Part shown: positions 1 through 6,212 of the stretch, piece by piece
How positions within the stretch are numbered: the first letter of the stretch is position 1
Layout of the letters: every line of letters begins with the position of its first letter
The notes under the pieces: model-generated
Databases searched by the model: none
The model's input: only the letters and a program-made list of their open reading frames with translations
Told to the model about the DNA's origin: nothing
From: Proteobacteria bacterium UBA2383
GTDB lineage: Bacteria > Pseudomonadota > Gammaproteobacteria > Competibacterales > Competibacteraceae
Assembly (NCBI GenBank): GCA_002343485.1
Contig: DDST01000161.1
Span: 17,834-25,400, forward strand
Length of the DNA: 7,567 nt
Direction of reading: 5' to 3'
Position numbers and translations under genes: made by a program

Positions 1-3000
1 TGCCGGCGCCTTGCTCGGAGCAGCCGCCAACGCCGCCGCCGCCGGTGTGGGCATAACCGGCTTGACCCGTTCCGCCGGTTTGCCGCCCAACACCTCGTGC
101 AACTCGTCGATCAGTTCCTGACGCGCCGAAGGTTGCTCGCCACCAAGAATACCCGTCAACATCTGGTGCAGACCGTCCAGGGCTTTCTGGAGCTTGTCCA
201 GCACCGGTGTTGACATCCTTAGGGTTCCCTTGCCCAAGGCATCCAACACAGACTCGGCAGCATGCGCGACATCGCCAACTGTCATGAAGCCGGCCATCCG
301 CGAGCTACCCTTGAGGGTATGCATTTCACGGCGCAAATCATTCAGCAGCTCAGTATTATTCGGTTCCTCACTCAATCTCCGTAAGATAACATCACTAGAA
401 TCAAGTACTTCGGAAGCCTCAGCCTGGAAAACCTCGACCAATTCCTGATCCAGCTCAGTCATGGTCTGGAACGATGCAGATTCCGGAATCACAGACGCCG
501 TTTCCGGGATACCGGCCGGCTGGACTTCTGCCTGGCCGCTGGCCGCGACCGTCTCAGCCAACTGCTGTAAATCCTGGATCAGATCGGTCGCAGGCACCAA
601 ACCCGCGCCGCTAGCCGCCTCCATCAGCATCCGGTTCAAGCGATCCAAAGTCTGCTGCAAGGTGTCTAACACCGCTGGCGTCGCCTGGCCTACTCCCTTG
701 CCCAAAGTGTCCAGCACCGATTCAGCAGCATGCGCCAGATCACCGACCATCATGATGCCCGCCATCCGTGAACTACCCTTGAGGGTATGCATCCCCCGGC
801 GCAAGTCATTTAATAAGCTAGTACTTTCTGGTTTATCTCTTAATTTCTCCAGGAGAGCATCGCTGGCATCAAGAATTTCGGCGGCTTCATATTGGAAAAC
901 CCGCGCCAATTCTAGATCGATCGGCGGGGCCGTCACCGGCTTAAAGGCTGGCGCGGGGACCATCTCAGATAGAGAAATACCTGGCAGTGCGTCACTGATC
1001 ACCGGTGGCGGAACCACCTCGGCAGGCGGCATACCTGTTTCGCTAGTAACCGGTTCGGCTGGCGCCGCCGGTCTCCCCGCTTCAGGAGGTTTGCCCACAG
1101 GAGCAACCACCGGCAATTCGCTCATCAGCTCTTTGACGCGCACCGTCAATCCTGGCAACAACGCCAGTGCATCTTCAGCAACGGCCGCCTCGCCGAGCAG
1201 CGCTTCCAAAGCAGAAGCCGCCTCATCAAACAATTCAGCCATCGCCGGCGTAGCGGCCCGTGTTCCGTTAACGACATGGTTCAGCAGGTCTTCGAAACAC
1301 CAGGCAAGATCACCTAACATCGTTGCGCCAACCACCCGCCCGCTACCCTTGAGGGTGTGAAAAGCCCGGCGTAGAGTCGTCAATACCTGGCGATCTGCGA
1401 AGTTAGCGCGCCAAAGGACCAGTTGCTGACGGATCACTTCCAGTTCGCCACGCGCTTCTTCGAGAAACACCTCGACAAACTCTGGATCGATTTCCGGCGC
1501 AATCACCCGGCTTGAAGGAATTTTCTTGGATTTCGGTTCGGCTGGTGTGGGAATTGGTTGCGGCTCTGTCACGGGCACTTCGGCAGGCGCGGGTTCGAGC
1601 GCAGCAGCAGACGGTTGTTGCTGCGACAAGGCCTGTGCCTGCACGGTTAGCGCCGCAAGTGCATCCAGTTCGCCACCTCGCAGTGGAGTCTCCCCCACGA
1701 GCGGCGCCAGAGCTTCGACCGCTGCAGCCATGACGCCAGCGATCTCCAGGCTAGCAGGCAAGCTACCATCCAAAACACGATTGAGCAGACTCTCCATTTC
1801 CCAGGCAAAATCACCGATCACCATCGCGTTCACCATCCGTCCGCTCCCTTTGAGGGTGTGGAACGCCCGACGGATAGTGTTTACTGGGTGGTGATCAGTT
1901 AAATCTGTCTGCCAGAGGACTAATTGCTCACGAACCGCATCCAGTTCGCCACGTGCTTCCTCAAGGAAGACTTCTGCAAATTCAGGGTCGGTATCTGCCA
2001 GCCCAATCAGATTGATCAAGTTTTCCATATCAGCTTCACCGGCCTCCCCGAATGATTCCTCGGGCAAACGGGTTTCTCGATCCCTTTCCATCGCCATCCG
2101 ATCATTCAATTCAGCATCGATTCCATATGATTCCATAGGGCGGTCCAAATCCGGCGATTCAACATCGAACGTGGGTAAAGGTTGTGCAGGTTCAGCAGTA
2201 GTCACCGGAAATTCCGGCAGATCGGGTAGCTCTAGATCGAGCTTTGACAAAGCCATCAGCGGTTCACCGGTATTTTGTATTTCCGGCAGGGCTGGCTGGG
2301 ATGCTGGCAACGGGGCATGAAGATCGGCAGGCAACCCCAGCAAGGTATCGAGTTGCGTCAAATGTTCTTGCGCGCTATTTAGAACCGCTGCTGACATCGG
2401 GGCATCCCGGCTCAACGACTCCAGGGAGTAACTAAATCCTGCCAGGATCTCGGCGCAAACACCGTTGACCAGTAATCCATAATGCTCAGCATGACCAGCC
2501 GCCAGCACATCGGCGATCCGGCGTAAACGGCTCAGCACCACTGCGGCGCGAGTCCAATTTCGCTTGGCAACCAGTTGGTGAAGGATGGATAAATCGTCCC
2601 GTAACGCCTCCCAGGATGCTGCCTGGTCAGCAGCGGTTTCCAGCTTGTCAGTCACCGTCCGCTGGAGCCGCGCCAGAACATCACGCACATCGTACAAGTC
2701 CATCGAAGACTCCAGCCTGTTGTCATTCGAAGGGGTGGGAGGGATATTGTCCGGGAGACTCTGCTGACGGGCCTGACGCAGAGCCGTCGCCGTTTCTACC
2801 AGCGAACTTGAATTCGCCTGCCGACTACCAGGGGACAAGTAGGCTTCCAAGTAACCCGTTAACTGCGCAGCAGCCTGACGCAACAACGCCGGATCCAATG
2901 GCACAGAGATGTCTTGCGTCCGTTCCAAAGCCGTTGCGCGCATTTCCTCCAGCAGGGTTACGGCTTCCCGATGCTCCAGCACCACCAGCGGGCTGCGGAT

Positions 3001-3156
3001 TTGCTCGACGGCATCCACCATCATTTCCAGAGGCGCTGGCTCAGCCGGATTTTCACCGTAGGCGTCCAAATCAAGGTGGATCCGCCGCAAAGCCAGCAGC
3101 AAATCACTCTTGAGAGAACCCAATGGATTATCGGCGATACGACGCGACGTTACCAT
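1..3156 (-). CDS. chpA: ChpA/PilL-type chemotaxis hybrid histidine kinase, N-terminal 1052 codons (3' end beyond window)
   Basis: This is the CheA-like kinase of the Pil-Chp system, a cytoplasmic protein that takes signals from PilJ through PilI and phosphorylates PilG/PilH-type regulators to control type IV pilus motors. The frame is open from ATG 3156 to the left edge with no stop. Residues 1-275 are helical, lack a canonical HPt motif and resemble the FimL-like N-terminus of Pseudomonas ChpA. An acidic, Pro-rich linker spans about 277-372. Four HPt modules follow at about 391-490, 557-660, 747-845 and 902-1000. The first two carry HTLKGSGR (H433, H600) and the last two MHTLKGSSRMAG (H790, H946). 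Pro/Ala-rich linkers separate them, and another begins at about 1033 at the edge. Family members are often above 2000 residues, so the kinase core and receiver domain are expected outside. GGAGGT lies 4 nt before the ATG. It is the third gene of the pilI-pilJ-chpA run, 103 nt after pilJ. The identification is firm; the symbol pilL is used in some species. Confidence 0.95.
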   Translation of the reverse strand, partial: MVTSRRIADNPLGSLKSDLLLALRRIHLDLDAYGENPAEPAPLEMMVDAVEQIRSPLVVLEHREAVTLLEEMRATALERTQDISVPLDPALLRQAAAQLTGYLEAYLSPGSRQANSSSLVETATALRQARQQSLPDNIPPTPSNDNRLESSMDLYDVRDVLARLQRTVTDKLETAADQAASWEALRDDLSILHQLVAKRNWTRAAVVLSRLRRIADVLAAGHAEHYGLLVNGVCAEILAGFSYSLESLSRDAPMSAAVLNSAQEHLTQLDTLLGLPADLHAPLPASQPALPEIQNTGEPLMALSKLDLELPDLPEFPVTTAEPAQPLPTFDVESPDLDRPMESYGIDAELNDRMAMERDRETRLPEESFGEAGEADMENLINLIGLADTDPEFAEVFLEEARGELDAVREQLVLWQTDLTDHHPVNTIRRAFHTLKGSGRMVNAMVIGDFAWEMESLLNRVLDGSLPASLEIAGVMAAAVEALAPLVGETPLRGGELDALAALTVQAQALSQQQPSAAALEPAPAEVPVTEPQPIPTPAEPKSKKIPSSRVIAPEIDPEFVEVFLEEARGELEVIRQQLVLWRANFADRQVLTTLRRAFHTLKGSGRVVGATMLGDLAWCFEDLLNHVVNGTRAATPAMAELFDEAASALEALLGEAAVAEDALALLPGLTVRVKELMSELPVVAPVGKPPEAGRPAAPAEPVTSETGMPPAEVVPPPVISDALPGISLSEMVPAPAFKPVTAPPIDLELARVFQYEAAEILDASDALLEKLRDKPESTSLLNDLRRGMHTLKGSSRMAGIMMVGDLAHAAESVLDTLGKGVGQATPAVLDTLQQTLDRLNRMLMEAASGAGLVPATDLIQDLQQLAETVAASGQAEVQPAGIPETASVIPESASFQTMTELDQELVEVFQAEASEVLDSSDVILRRLSEEPNNTELLNDLRREMHTLKGSSRMAGFMTVGDVAHAAESVLDALGKGTLRMSTPVLDKLQKALDGLHQMLTGILGGEQPSARQELIDELHEVLGGKPAERVKPVMPTPAAAALAAAPSKAPA
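181..342 (-). repeat. HPt module 4 of chpA, copy of a tandem duplication
   Basis: This stretch encodes the core around H946 and closely repeats 649-810 (around H790). Over 289-342 and 757-810, 47 of 54 bases agree. The offset is exactly 468 bp, or 156 codons, so the duplication kept the frame. The shared segments code for LNDLRR, then MHTLKGSSRMAG and DVAHAAE or DLAHAAE. Confidence 0.7.
649..810 (-). repeat. HPt module 3 of chpA, copy of a tandem duplication
   Basis: Partner of the repeat at 181-342, encoding the core around H790. The two copies share synonymous as well as coding bases, which suggests a fairly recent duplication or gene conversion compared with the more divergent modules around H433 and H600. 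Confidence 0.7.
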
Positions 3157-3160
3157 CGTT

Positions 3161-3166
3161 ACCTCC
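3161..3166 (-). promoter_or_regulatory. Strong ribosome binding site of chpA
   Basis: GGAGGT on the minus strand, 4 nt upstream of the ATG at 3156-3154. It is the strongest Shine-Dalgarno sequence of the three minus-strand genes and fixes the chpA start. Its presence fits independent initiation rather than translational coupling, because pilJ ends 103 nt earlier. Confidence 0.8.
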
Positions 3167-3190
3167 GCGCAGGAAACTCATCCAGTCTAT

Positions 3191-3230
3191 CGCCGCCCCC
3201 CGGAATCCATCTGGGGAAAATCCAGCGGCG
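3191..3230 (-). repeat. GC-rich inverted repeat in the pilJ-chpA spacer
   Basis: CGCCGC (3191-3196) and GCGGCG (3225-3230) are perfect inverted repeats. Between them, CCCC (3197-3200) can pair with GGGG (3213-3216). On the minus-strand transcript this could fold into a compound stem about 25 nt before the chpA ribosome binding site. No U-run follows, so an intrinsic terminator is unlikely; an mRNA processing or stability element is possible. The pairing is seen; the function is inference. Confidence 0.4.
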
Positions 3231-3259
3231 CCGGTGGGGTTCAGCCACGGTTCGCAAAT

Positions 3260-5320
3260 TCACAGAGGTAACCGGAACCCTGCCACCGACTGACGAAGTT
3301 CCTGGGCCAATTGGTTCAGCTTACCAATAGCAGAAGCGGTTGCGACACTACTCTCGGCAGTCTGGCCTGTAATTTCGTTGATGGAGATCATTGCGCTCGA
3401 CACGCGCGAGGCCATCTCCGACACCTGGCCGGCGGATTTGGAGATTTCGTCGATCAATTCAGCAAGCTTGGCAGATACTTTTTCAATCTCTTCTAAGGCC
3501 TCACCCGCCTTCTCAGCCAAACCAGCACCACCAACCACCTCACTGGTGCTCTTCTCCATTGAGATAACCGCTTCGTTGGTATCAGCCTGAATCGTCTTAA
3601 CCAGCATTTCAATGCGTTTGGTGGCATTGCTGGAGCGCTCAGCGAGCCGCTGTACTTCGTCGGCGACCACGGCGAAGCCACGTCCAGCCTCGCCCGCCGC
3701 CGATGCCTGAATAGCTGCGTTTAGCGCTAGGATATTGGTCTGATCGGCAATGTCGTTAATCAGCGCCACGATGTCGCCAATTTCCTGTGAAGACTCGCCC
3801 AGCCGCTTAATGCGCTTGGATGTATCCTGGATGTGCTCGCGGATGGTATTCATACCGCTGATAGTACGCCGTACCCGATCACCGCCTTCATGGGCGATAC
3901 CCACTGATTTTTCAGCTACTTCGGCAGAAGCGGCCGTCTTCGACGATACTTCATCCATAGATTGCGCCATCTGCATGACAGTGGCGCTGGCATTCTCGAT
4001 TTGCCGCGCTTGAATCTCACTGGATTTGGCCAACCGGTCGGCAATGGCACTGGTTTCCTGCACAGCAGCGGCGACCAGCCCCGAAGTGCTGTTAATAGTA
4101 GAGACCAAGTCACGTAGAGCCTCAATGGCATAGTTAACCGAATCTGCGATGGCACCAGTAATATCCTCAGTCACGCTGGCCTGTACGGTCAGATCGCCCT
4201 CGGCCAAATTGCCTAATTCATCGAGCAGCCGCAGAATTGCGTCCTGATTACGGCGATTCTGCTCTTCGGTTTCCTGTTTGCGCTGCTCAGCGTCAACCAG
4301 TTGCTGGCGGCTTTCACGATTCTGGACAAACAGGAGTGCGAGCAGCAAGACCAGGGCAACAATGCCCAAGGTATAGGCAATTGGATAGCCAAGCGGAACG
4401 CCAAACAGAGAAATTTGACGGCCCTGGGCGACAGTTGCCTCTAAAAACCGGGTGGTCGCTTCCAGCAGACCGTCACCTTTGTCAGCGATTCCTTGAGCAG
4501 CATTCTGCACTTTAACCAGTTCCGGAGCCTTCTGGATGATACGGTTGGTTTCTGCCTCAAGCGTCTTAAATAGTTCGGTGAGATCAGCCAGCTTGCTGGC
4601 ACTGTCAGGAATAGTAACACGATCGATACCTTGCCCTCCTTCACGCATGCCTCGCAGAATCCGTCCAAACAGATTGACATTACGGCTAAATCGATCAGCT
4701 GCTGTAGCAGCACCCAAACCACCTTCGCTCAGGATTCGCTTAAGATCAATAACGATTTGCTCACCTAACTGCAATTGCTTAGTGGCTTGATAAACCTGAC
4801 GAGGATCGCCCCGGTTGCTGGCCAGGCTTTTAGCAATTTCGTCAGACAGGTTATTCATCTGCGTCAGTGAGCTTTCCAGCAATGGGACAAAATTATTGAC
4901 CGACACCACCGGTTCACGCCCAGCCAGAATACTGTCGATTTCATCGCGGATAGGTTTCCAGCGATTGGTCAGTTCTTCCAGGGCCGGCCGCACGCCCTCC
5001 TGCACTGGCGACAATCCCAGGGTATCGCTGCCTTTCTGCTGGCCATTCAGAATCAGCTCAAAACGATCACGGCTGTCCTTGAGCCGGATAAATGCGCTTT
5101 CCTTGCCCCGTGCTGCTTCAAGTGCCTCAGTGACAATAGCGCGCGATAGCAAACGTTGCTCACTAGCCAGGTTGTACTGGGTTTCGTTCTGTTCGTTCTG
5201 TCCCGCCAGCAGGATGAAAATGACGCCCATCAGCACAATGGACAGCACCAGCGCCCCCAGCAATGACAGATAGGTGACGGAAAAGCCCTTTAACGCCGAA
5301 TGATCTCGCGAGTCACGCAT
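3260..5320 (-). CDS. pilJ: PilJ, type IV pilus methyl-accepting chemotaxis protein
   Basis: An inner-membrane transducer of the Pil-Chp system that senses a periplasmic or pilus-associated signal and controls ChpA through PilI. The product is 686 residues, the usual size for PilJ. TM1 spans about 17-39. A helical periplasmic region of the PilJ type spans about 40-310. TM2 spans about 312-333, followed by a HAMP-like segment at about 360-410 (including LLDELGNLAEGDLTV). A long coiled-coil signalling domain extends to the C-terminus. The conserved hairpin tip at 526-562 includes DQTNILALNAAIQAS, then AGEAGRGFAVVADEVQRLAERS; the Gln-Ala-Ser after NAAI is characteristic of PilJ. The end, GFRLPL, has no NWETF-like CheR/CheB tether. 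The start ATG is preceded by a modest GATGAG 8 nt upstream. The gene lies 67 nt after pilI and before chpA, with no pilK methyltransferase gene between. The identification is very secure. Confidence 0.97.
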   Translation of the reverse strand: MRDSRDHSALKGFSVTYLSLLGALVLSIVLMGVIFILLAGQNEQNETQYNLASEQRLLSRAIVTEALEAARGKESAFIRLKDSRDRFELILNGQQKGSDTLGLSPVQEGVRPALEELTNRWKPIRDEIDSILAGREPVVSVNNFVPLLESSLTQMNNLSDEIAKSLASNRGDPRQVYQATKQLQLGEQIVIDLKRILSEGGLGAATAADRFSRNVNLFGRILRGMREGGQGIDRVTIPDSASKLADLTELFKTLEAETNRIIQKAPELVKVQNAAQGIADKGDGLLEATTRFLEATVAQGRQISLFGVPLGYPIAYTLGIVALVLLLALLFVQNRESRQQLVDAEQRKQETEEQNRRNQDAILRLLDELGNLAEGDLTVQASVTEDITGAIADSVNYAIEALRDLVSTINSTSGLVAAAVQETSAIADRLAKSSEIQARQIENASATVMQMAQSMDEVSSKTAASAEVAEKSVGIAHEGGDRVRRTISGMNTIREHIQDTSKRIKRLGESSQEIGDIVALINDIADQTNILALNAAIQASAAGEAGRGFAVVADEVQRLAERSSNATKRIEMLVKTIQADTNEAVISMEKSTSEVVGGAGLAEKAGEALEEIEKVSAKLAELIDEISKSAGQVSEMASRVSSAMISINEITGQTAESSVATASAIGKLNQLAQELRQSVAGFRLPL

Positions 5321-5350
5321 TGTTATTTCTCATCAAACAGAATCCCGTGG

Positions 5351-5380
5351 CCCCGTCCTGCATCCGACGGGGAAAGCCCC
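5351..5380 (-). repeat. Overlapping, mutually exclusive hairpins between pilI and pilJ
   Basis: CCCCGTC (5351-5357) and GACGGGG (5366-5372) form a perfect 7-bp stem with an 8-nt loop. GGGG at 5369-5372 can instead pair with CCCC at 5377-5380 around a 4-nt loop, so the two hairpins compete for the same bases. Both lie in the 67-nt spacer, 31 nt or more before the pilJ start. There is no U-tract after the stem in the transcribed direction, so this is not a standard intrinsic terminator. A role in processing or tuning pilJ expression is inference. Confidence 0.55.
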
Positions 5381-5387
5381 AAAATAT

Positions 5388-5999
5388 CTAATTGGCCGCA
5401 TTCAAAAACCGCGGGTCCGCTAGCAGCTTGCCGGTATTGAAAGCCAACCAGTGTTGATTATCGTTCAGGAACGCTTCGATGACATAGGGCCGCAAATTCG
5501 CCTCCACTGCGTCCAGCGAGGGGGTTCGATGCTGCGGCCCGAAATGGCGCATGCCTACAATTTCATCCACCATCAGGCCATAATCCCAATCGCCAGCCCG
5601 CACCACTACAATCTGGCTACCGGGGAGTCGCTGGGTCGGGCGTTCGATCAGAAAATCTCGTAAATCCGAAACGGAAATCACCTTACCACGCAGATTGGCA
5701 ATTCCTAGCAACCAGCGCTTGACACCAGGCACCCGGGTAATATTACGGGGCACTGGGATAATTTCAGCAACATCATCCATAGAGAATAGCAGGTTCCATG
5801 AACTGAGGCGCAATGCCAGCCGCCCACGAATCTCCGACAGTTGCATACCTGCCGCTTCAACTGGCGCCCGCTCACGGATGCGTTGTTCGAGTTGCAGCAG
5901 CACATCGAAGGGATGCAACGGCTGGAGCGCCGCCGCAGGAGAGGTTATTTCCGCATCGGCCACATCACTGTCCTCTGATGGAATTCGGAACCGGTTCAT
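5388..5999 (-). CDS. pilI: PilI, CheW-like chemotaxis adaptor
   Basis: A cytoplasmic scaffold that couples the PilJ signalling tip to the ChpA kinase in the type IV pilus chemosensory array. The product is 203 residues with one CheW-like domain at about 55-195. Diagnostic segments are VPGVKRWLLGIANLRGKVIS (90-109), followed by a VSDL turn, and GLMVDEIVGMRHF (141-153). The C-terminal WLAFNTGKLLADPRFLNAAN resembles the end of Pseudomonas PilI, where the same Leu-ala-Pro-x-Phe-Leu pattern occurs. The first 25 or so residues are polar and variable, making this slightly longer than the roughly 180-residue relatives. The ATG at 5999 has no clear Shine-Dalgarno sequence. A GTG at 5963 (codon 13) has AGAGGA 7 nt upstream and would give 191 residues, so the real start may be there. 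It is the first gene of the operon in this window; pilG and pilH are not upstream. Confidence 0.93.
   Translation of the reverse strand: MNRFRIPSEDSDVADAEITSPAAALQPLHPFDVLLQLEQRIRERAPVEAAGMQLSEIRGRLALRLSSWNLLFSMDDVAEIIPVPRNITRVPGVKRWLLGIANLRGKVISVSDLRDFLIERPTQRLPGSQIVVVRAGDWDYGLMVDEIVGMRHFGPQHRTPSLDAVEANLRPYVIEAFLNDNQHWLAFNTGKLLADPRFLNAAN
5971..5976 (-). promoter_or_regulatory. Possible ribosome binding site for an internal GTG start of pilI
   Basis: AGAGGA on the minus strand, 7 nt upstream of the in-frame GTG at 5963-5961. The annotated ATG at 5999 has only GTTCGGTGCAAA before it, with no purine-rich match. This site therefore argues for a 191-residue PilI starting at codon 13. The skipped N-terminal residues lie outside the CheW-like domain. 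Confidence 0.45.
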
Positions 6000-6009
6000 T
6001 TTGCACCGA

Positions 6010-6027
6010 ACTGACAGAAGAGTCAGT
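6010..6027. repeat. Perfect inverted repeat ACTGAC-N6-GTCAGT before pilI
   Basis: ACTGAC (6010-6015) and GTCAGT (6022-6027) are perfectly inverted around AGAAGA, 10 bp upstream of the pilI ATG. The right arm, extended to GTCAGTGCT (6022-6030), is perfectly inverted again to AGCACTGAC at 6109-6117. This could be an operator for a dimeric regulator or a hairpin in the pilI leader RNA. The symmetry is seen; the role is inference. Confidence 0.5.
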
Positions 6028-6048
6028 GCTTAGGTTCACGCTTTTCCG

Positions 6049-6065
6049 GCAGCGCGCCACGCTGC
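6049..6065. repeat. Small perfect hairpin GCAGCG-N5-CGCTGC
   Basis: A 6-bp perfect stem (6049-6054 with 6060-6065) and a 5-nt loop within the likely leader of pilI. No U-tract adjoins it on the minus strand, so it is not a simple intrinsic terminator. It could equally be chance in GC-rich DNA. Confidence 0.35.
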
Positions 6066-6097
6066 AACGGAACATTGGTTTTTTAAGTGTGATATTT

Positions 6098-6127
6098 AGC
6101 ATACTAATAGCACTGACGCCATGACAG
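6098..6127 (-). promoter_or_regulatory. Candidate sigma-70-like promoter for pilI-pilJ-chpA
   Basis: On the minus strand, CTGTCA (6127-6122, four of six bases of the -35 consensus) and TATGCT (6103-6098, four of six bases of the -10 consensus) are separated by 18 nt. Transcription would start near 6090 and leave a leader of about 90 nt holding the two hairpins described here. GTCAGTGCT (6117-6109) sits between the two boxes, where a repressor could act. The match is modest and this is a guess. Confidence 0.3.
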
Positions 6128-6212
6128 AACCGGCGTTTTTTAATCATAGTTGCGGTTTATCCCCTATGCTGAATTTCCGGAATAGACTTGCCTAACCTGA
6201 TGGATAGCACCC

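Larger units (their letters stand above)
6000..6212. promoter_or_regulatory. Divergent pilI/gshB intergenic region
   Basis: These 213 bp separate the two start codons and should contain both promoters. It is AT-rich in the middle, with T-runs at 6079-6084 and 6136-6141. No coding remnant of pilG or pilH is recognisable. I see inverted repeats near the pilI start and a half-palindrome TTAGCATACTAA at 6097-6108 (10 of 12 positions symmetric). I found no convincing sigma-70 pair for gshB; TATGCT at 6165-6170 could be a -10 box but lacks a good -35. The gshB start has only a weak GGAT at 6202-6205 as a ribosome binding site. Confidence 0.6.

Noticed and set aside
461..1360. Plus-strand open frame of 299 codons
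   Set aside because: It lies wholly opposite the HPt-coding part of chpA. Its Ser/Ala-rich translation resembles no family and shows repeats that mirror the HPt duplication, while the minus-strand frame gives clear HPt motifs.
2616..3113. Plus-strand open frame of 165 codons
   Set aside because: Pro/Ala/Ser-rich antisense shadow of the chpA N-terminus with no motif and no ribosome binding site of note.
4815..5273. Plus-strand open frame of 152 codons
   Set aside because: Antisense to the PilJ periplasmic region; Ser/Arg-rich composition typical of a shadow frame.
6031..6060. Possible sigma-54 promoter (TGGC...GC) before pilI
   Set aside because: The TGGC and GC elements do not have the -24/-12 spacing and the TTGC element is missing.
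6075..6141. T-runs at 6079 and 6136 as intrinsic terminators
   Set aside because: No stem ends directly before either run and no plus-strand gene lies upstream to be terminated.
5965..6147. Minus-strand 60-codon frame in the divergent region, considered as a remnant of pilG or pilH
   Set aside because: The translation has no receiver-domain features (no Asp pair, no Lys motif) and overlaps the pilI start in another frame.
6142..6170. Sigma-70 promoter for gshB using TATGCT as the -10 box
   Set aside because: No hexamer at 16 to 18 nt upstream matches the -35 consensus in more than three positions.
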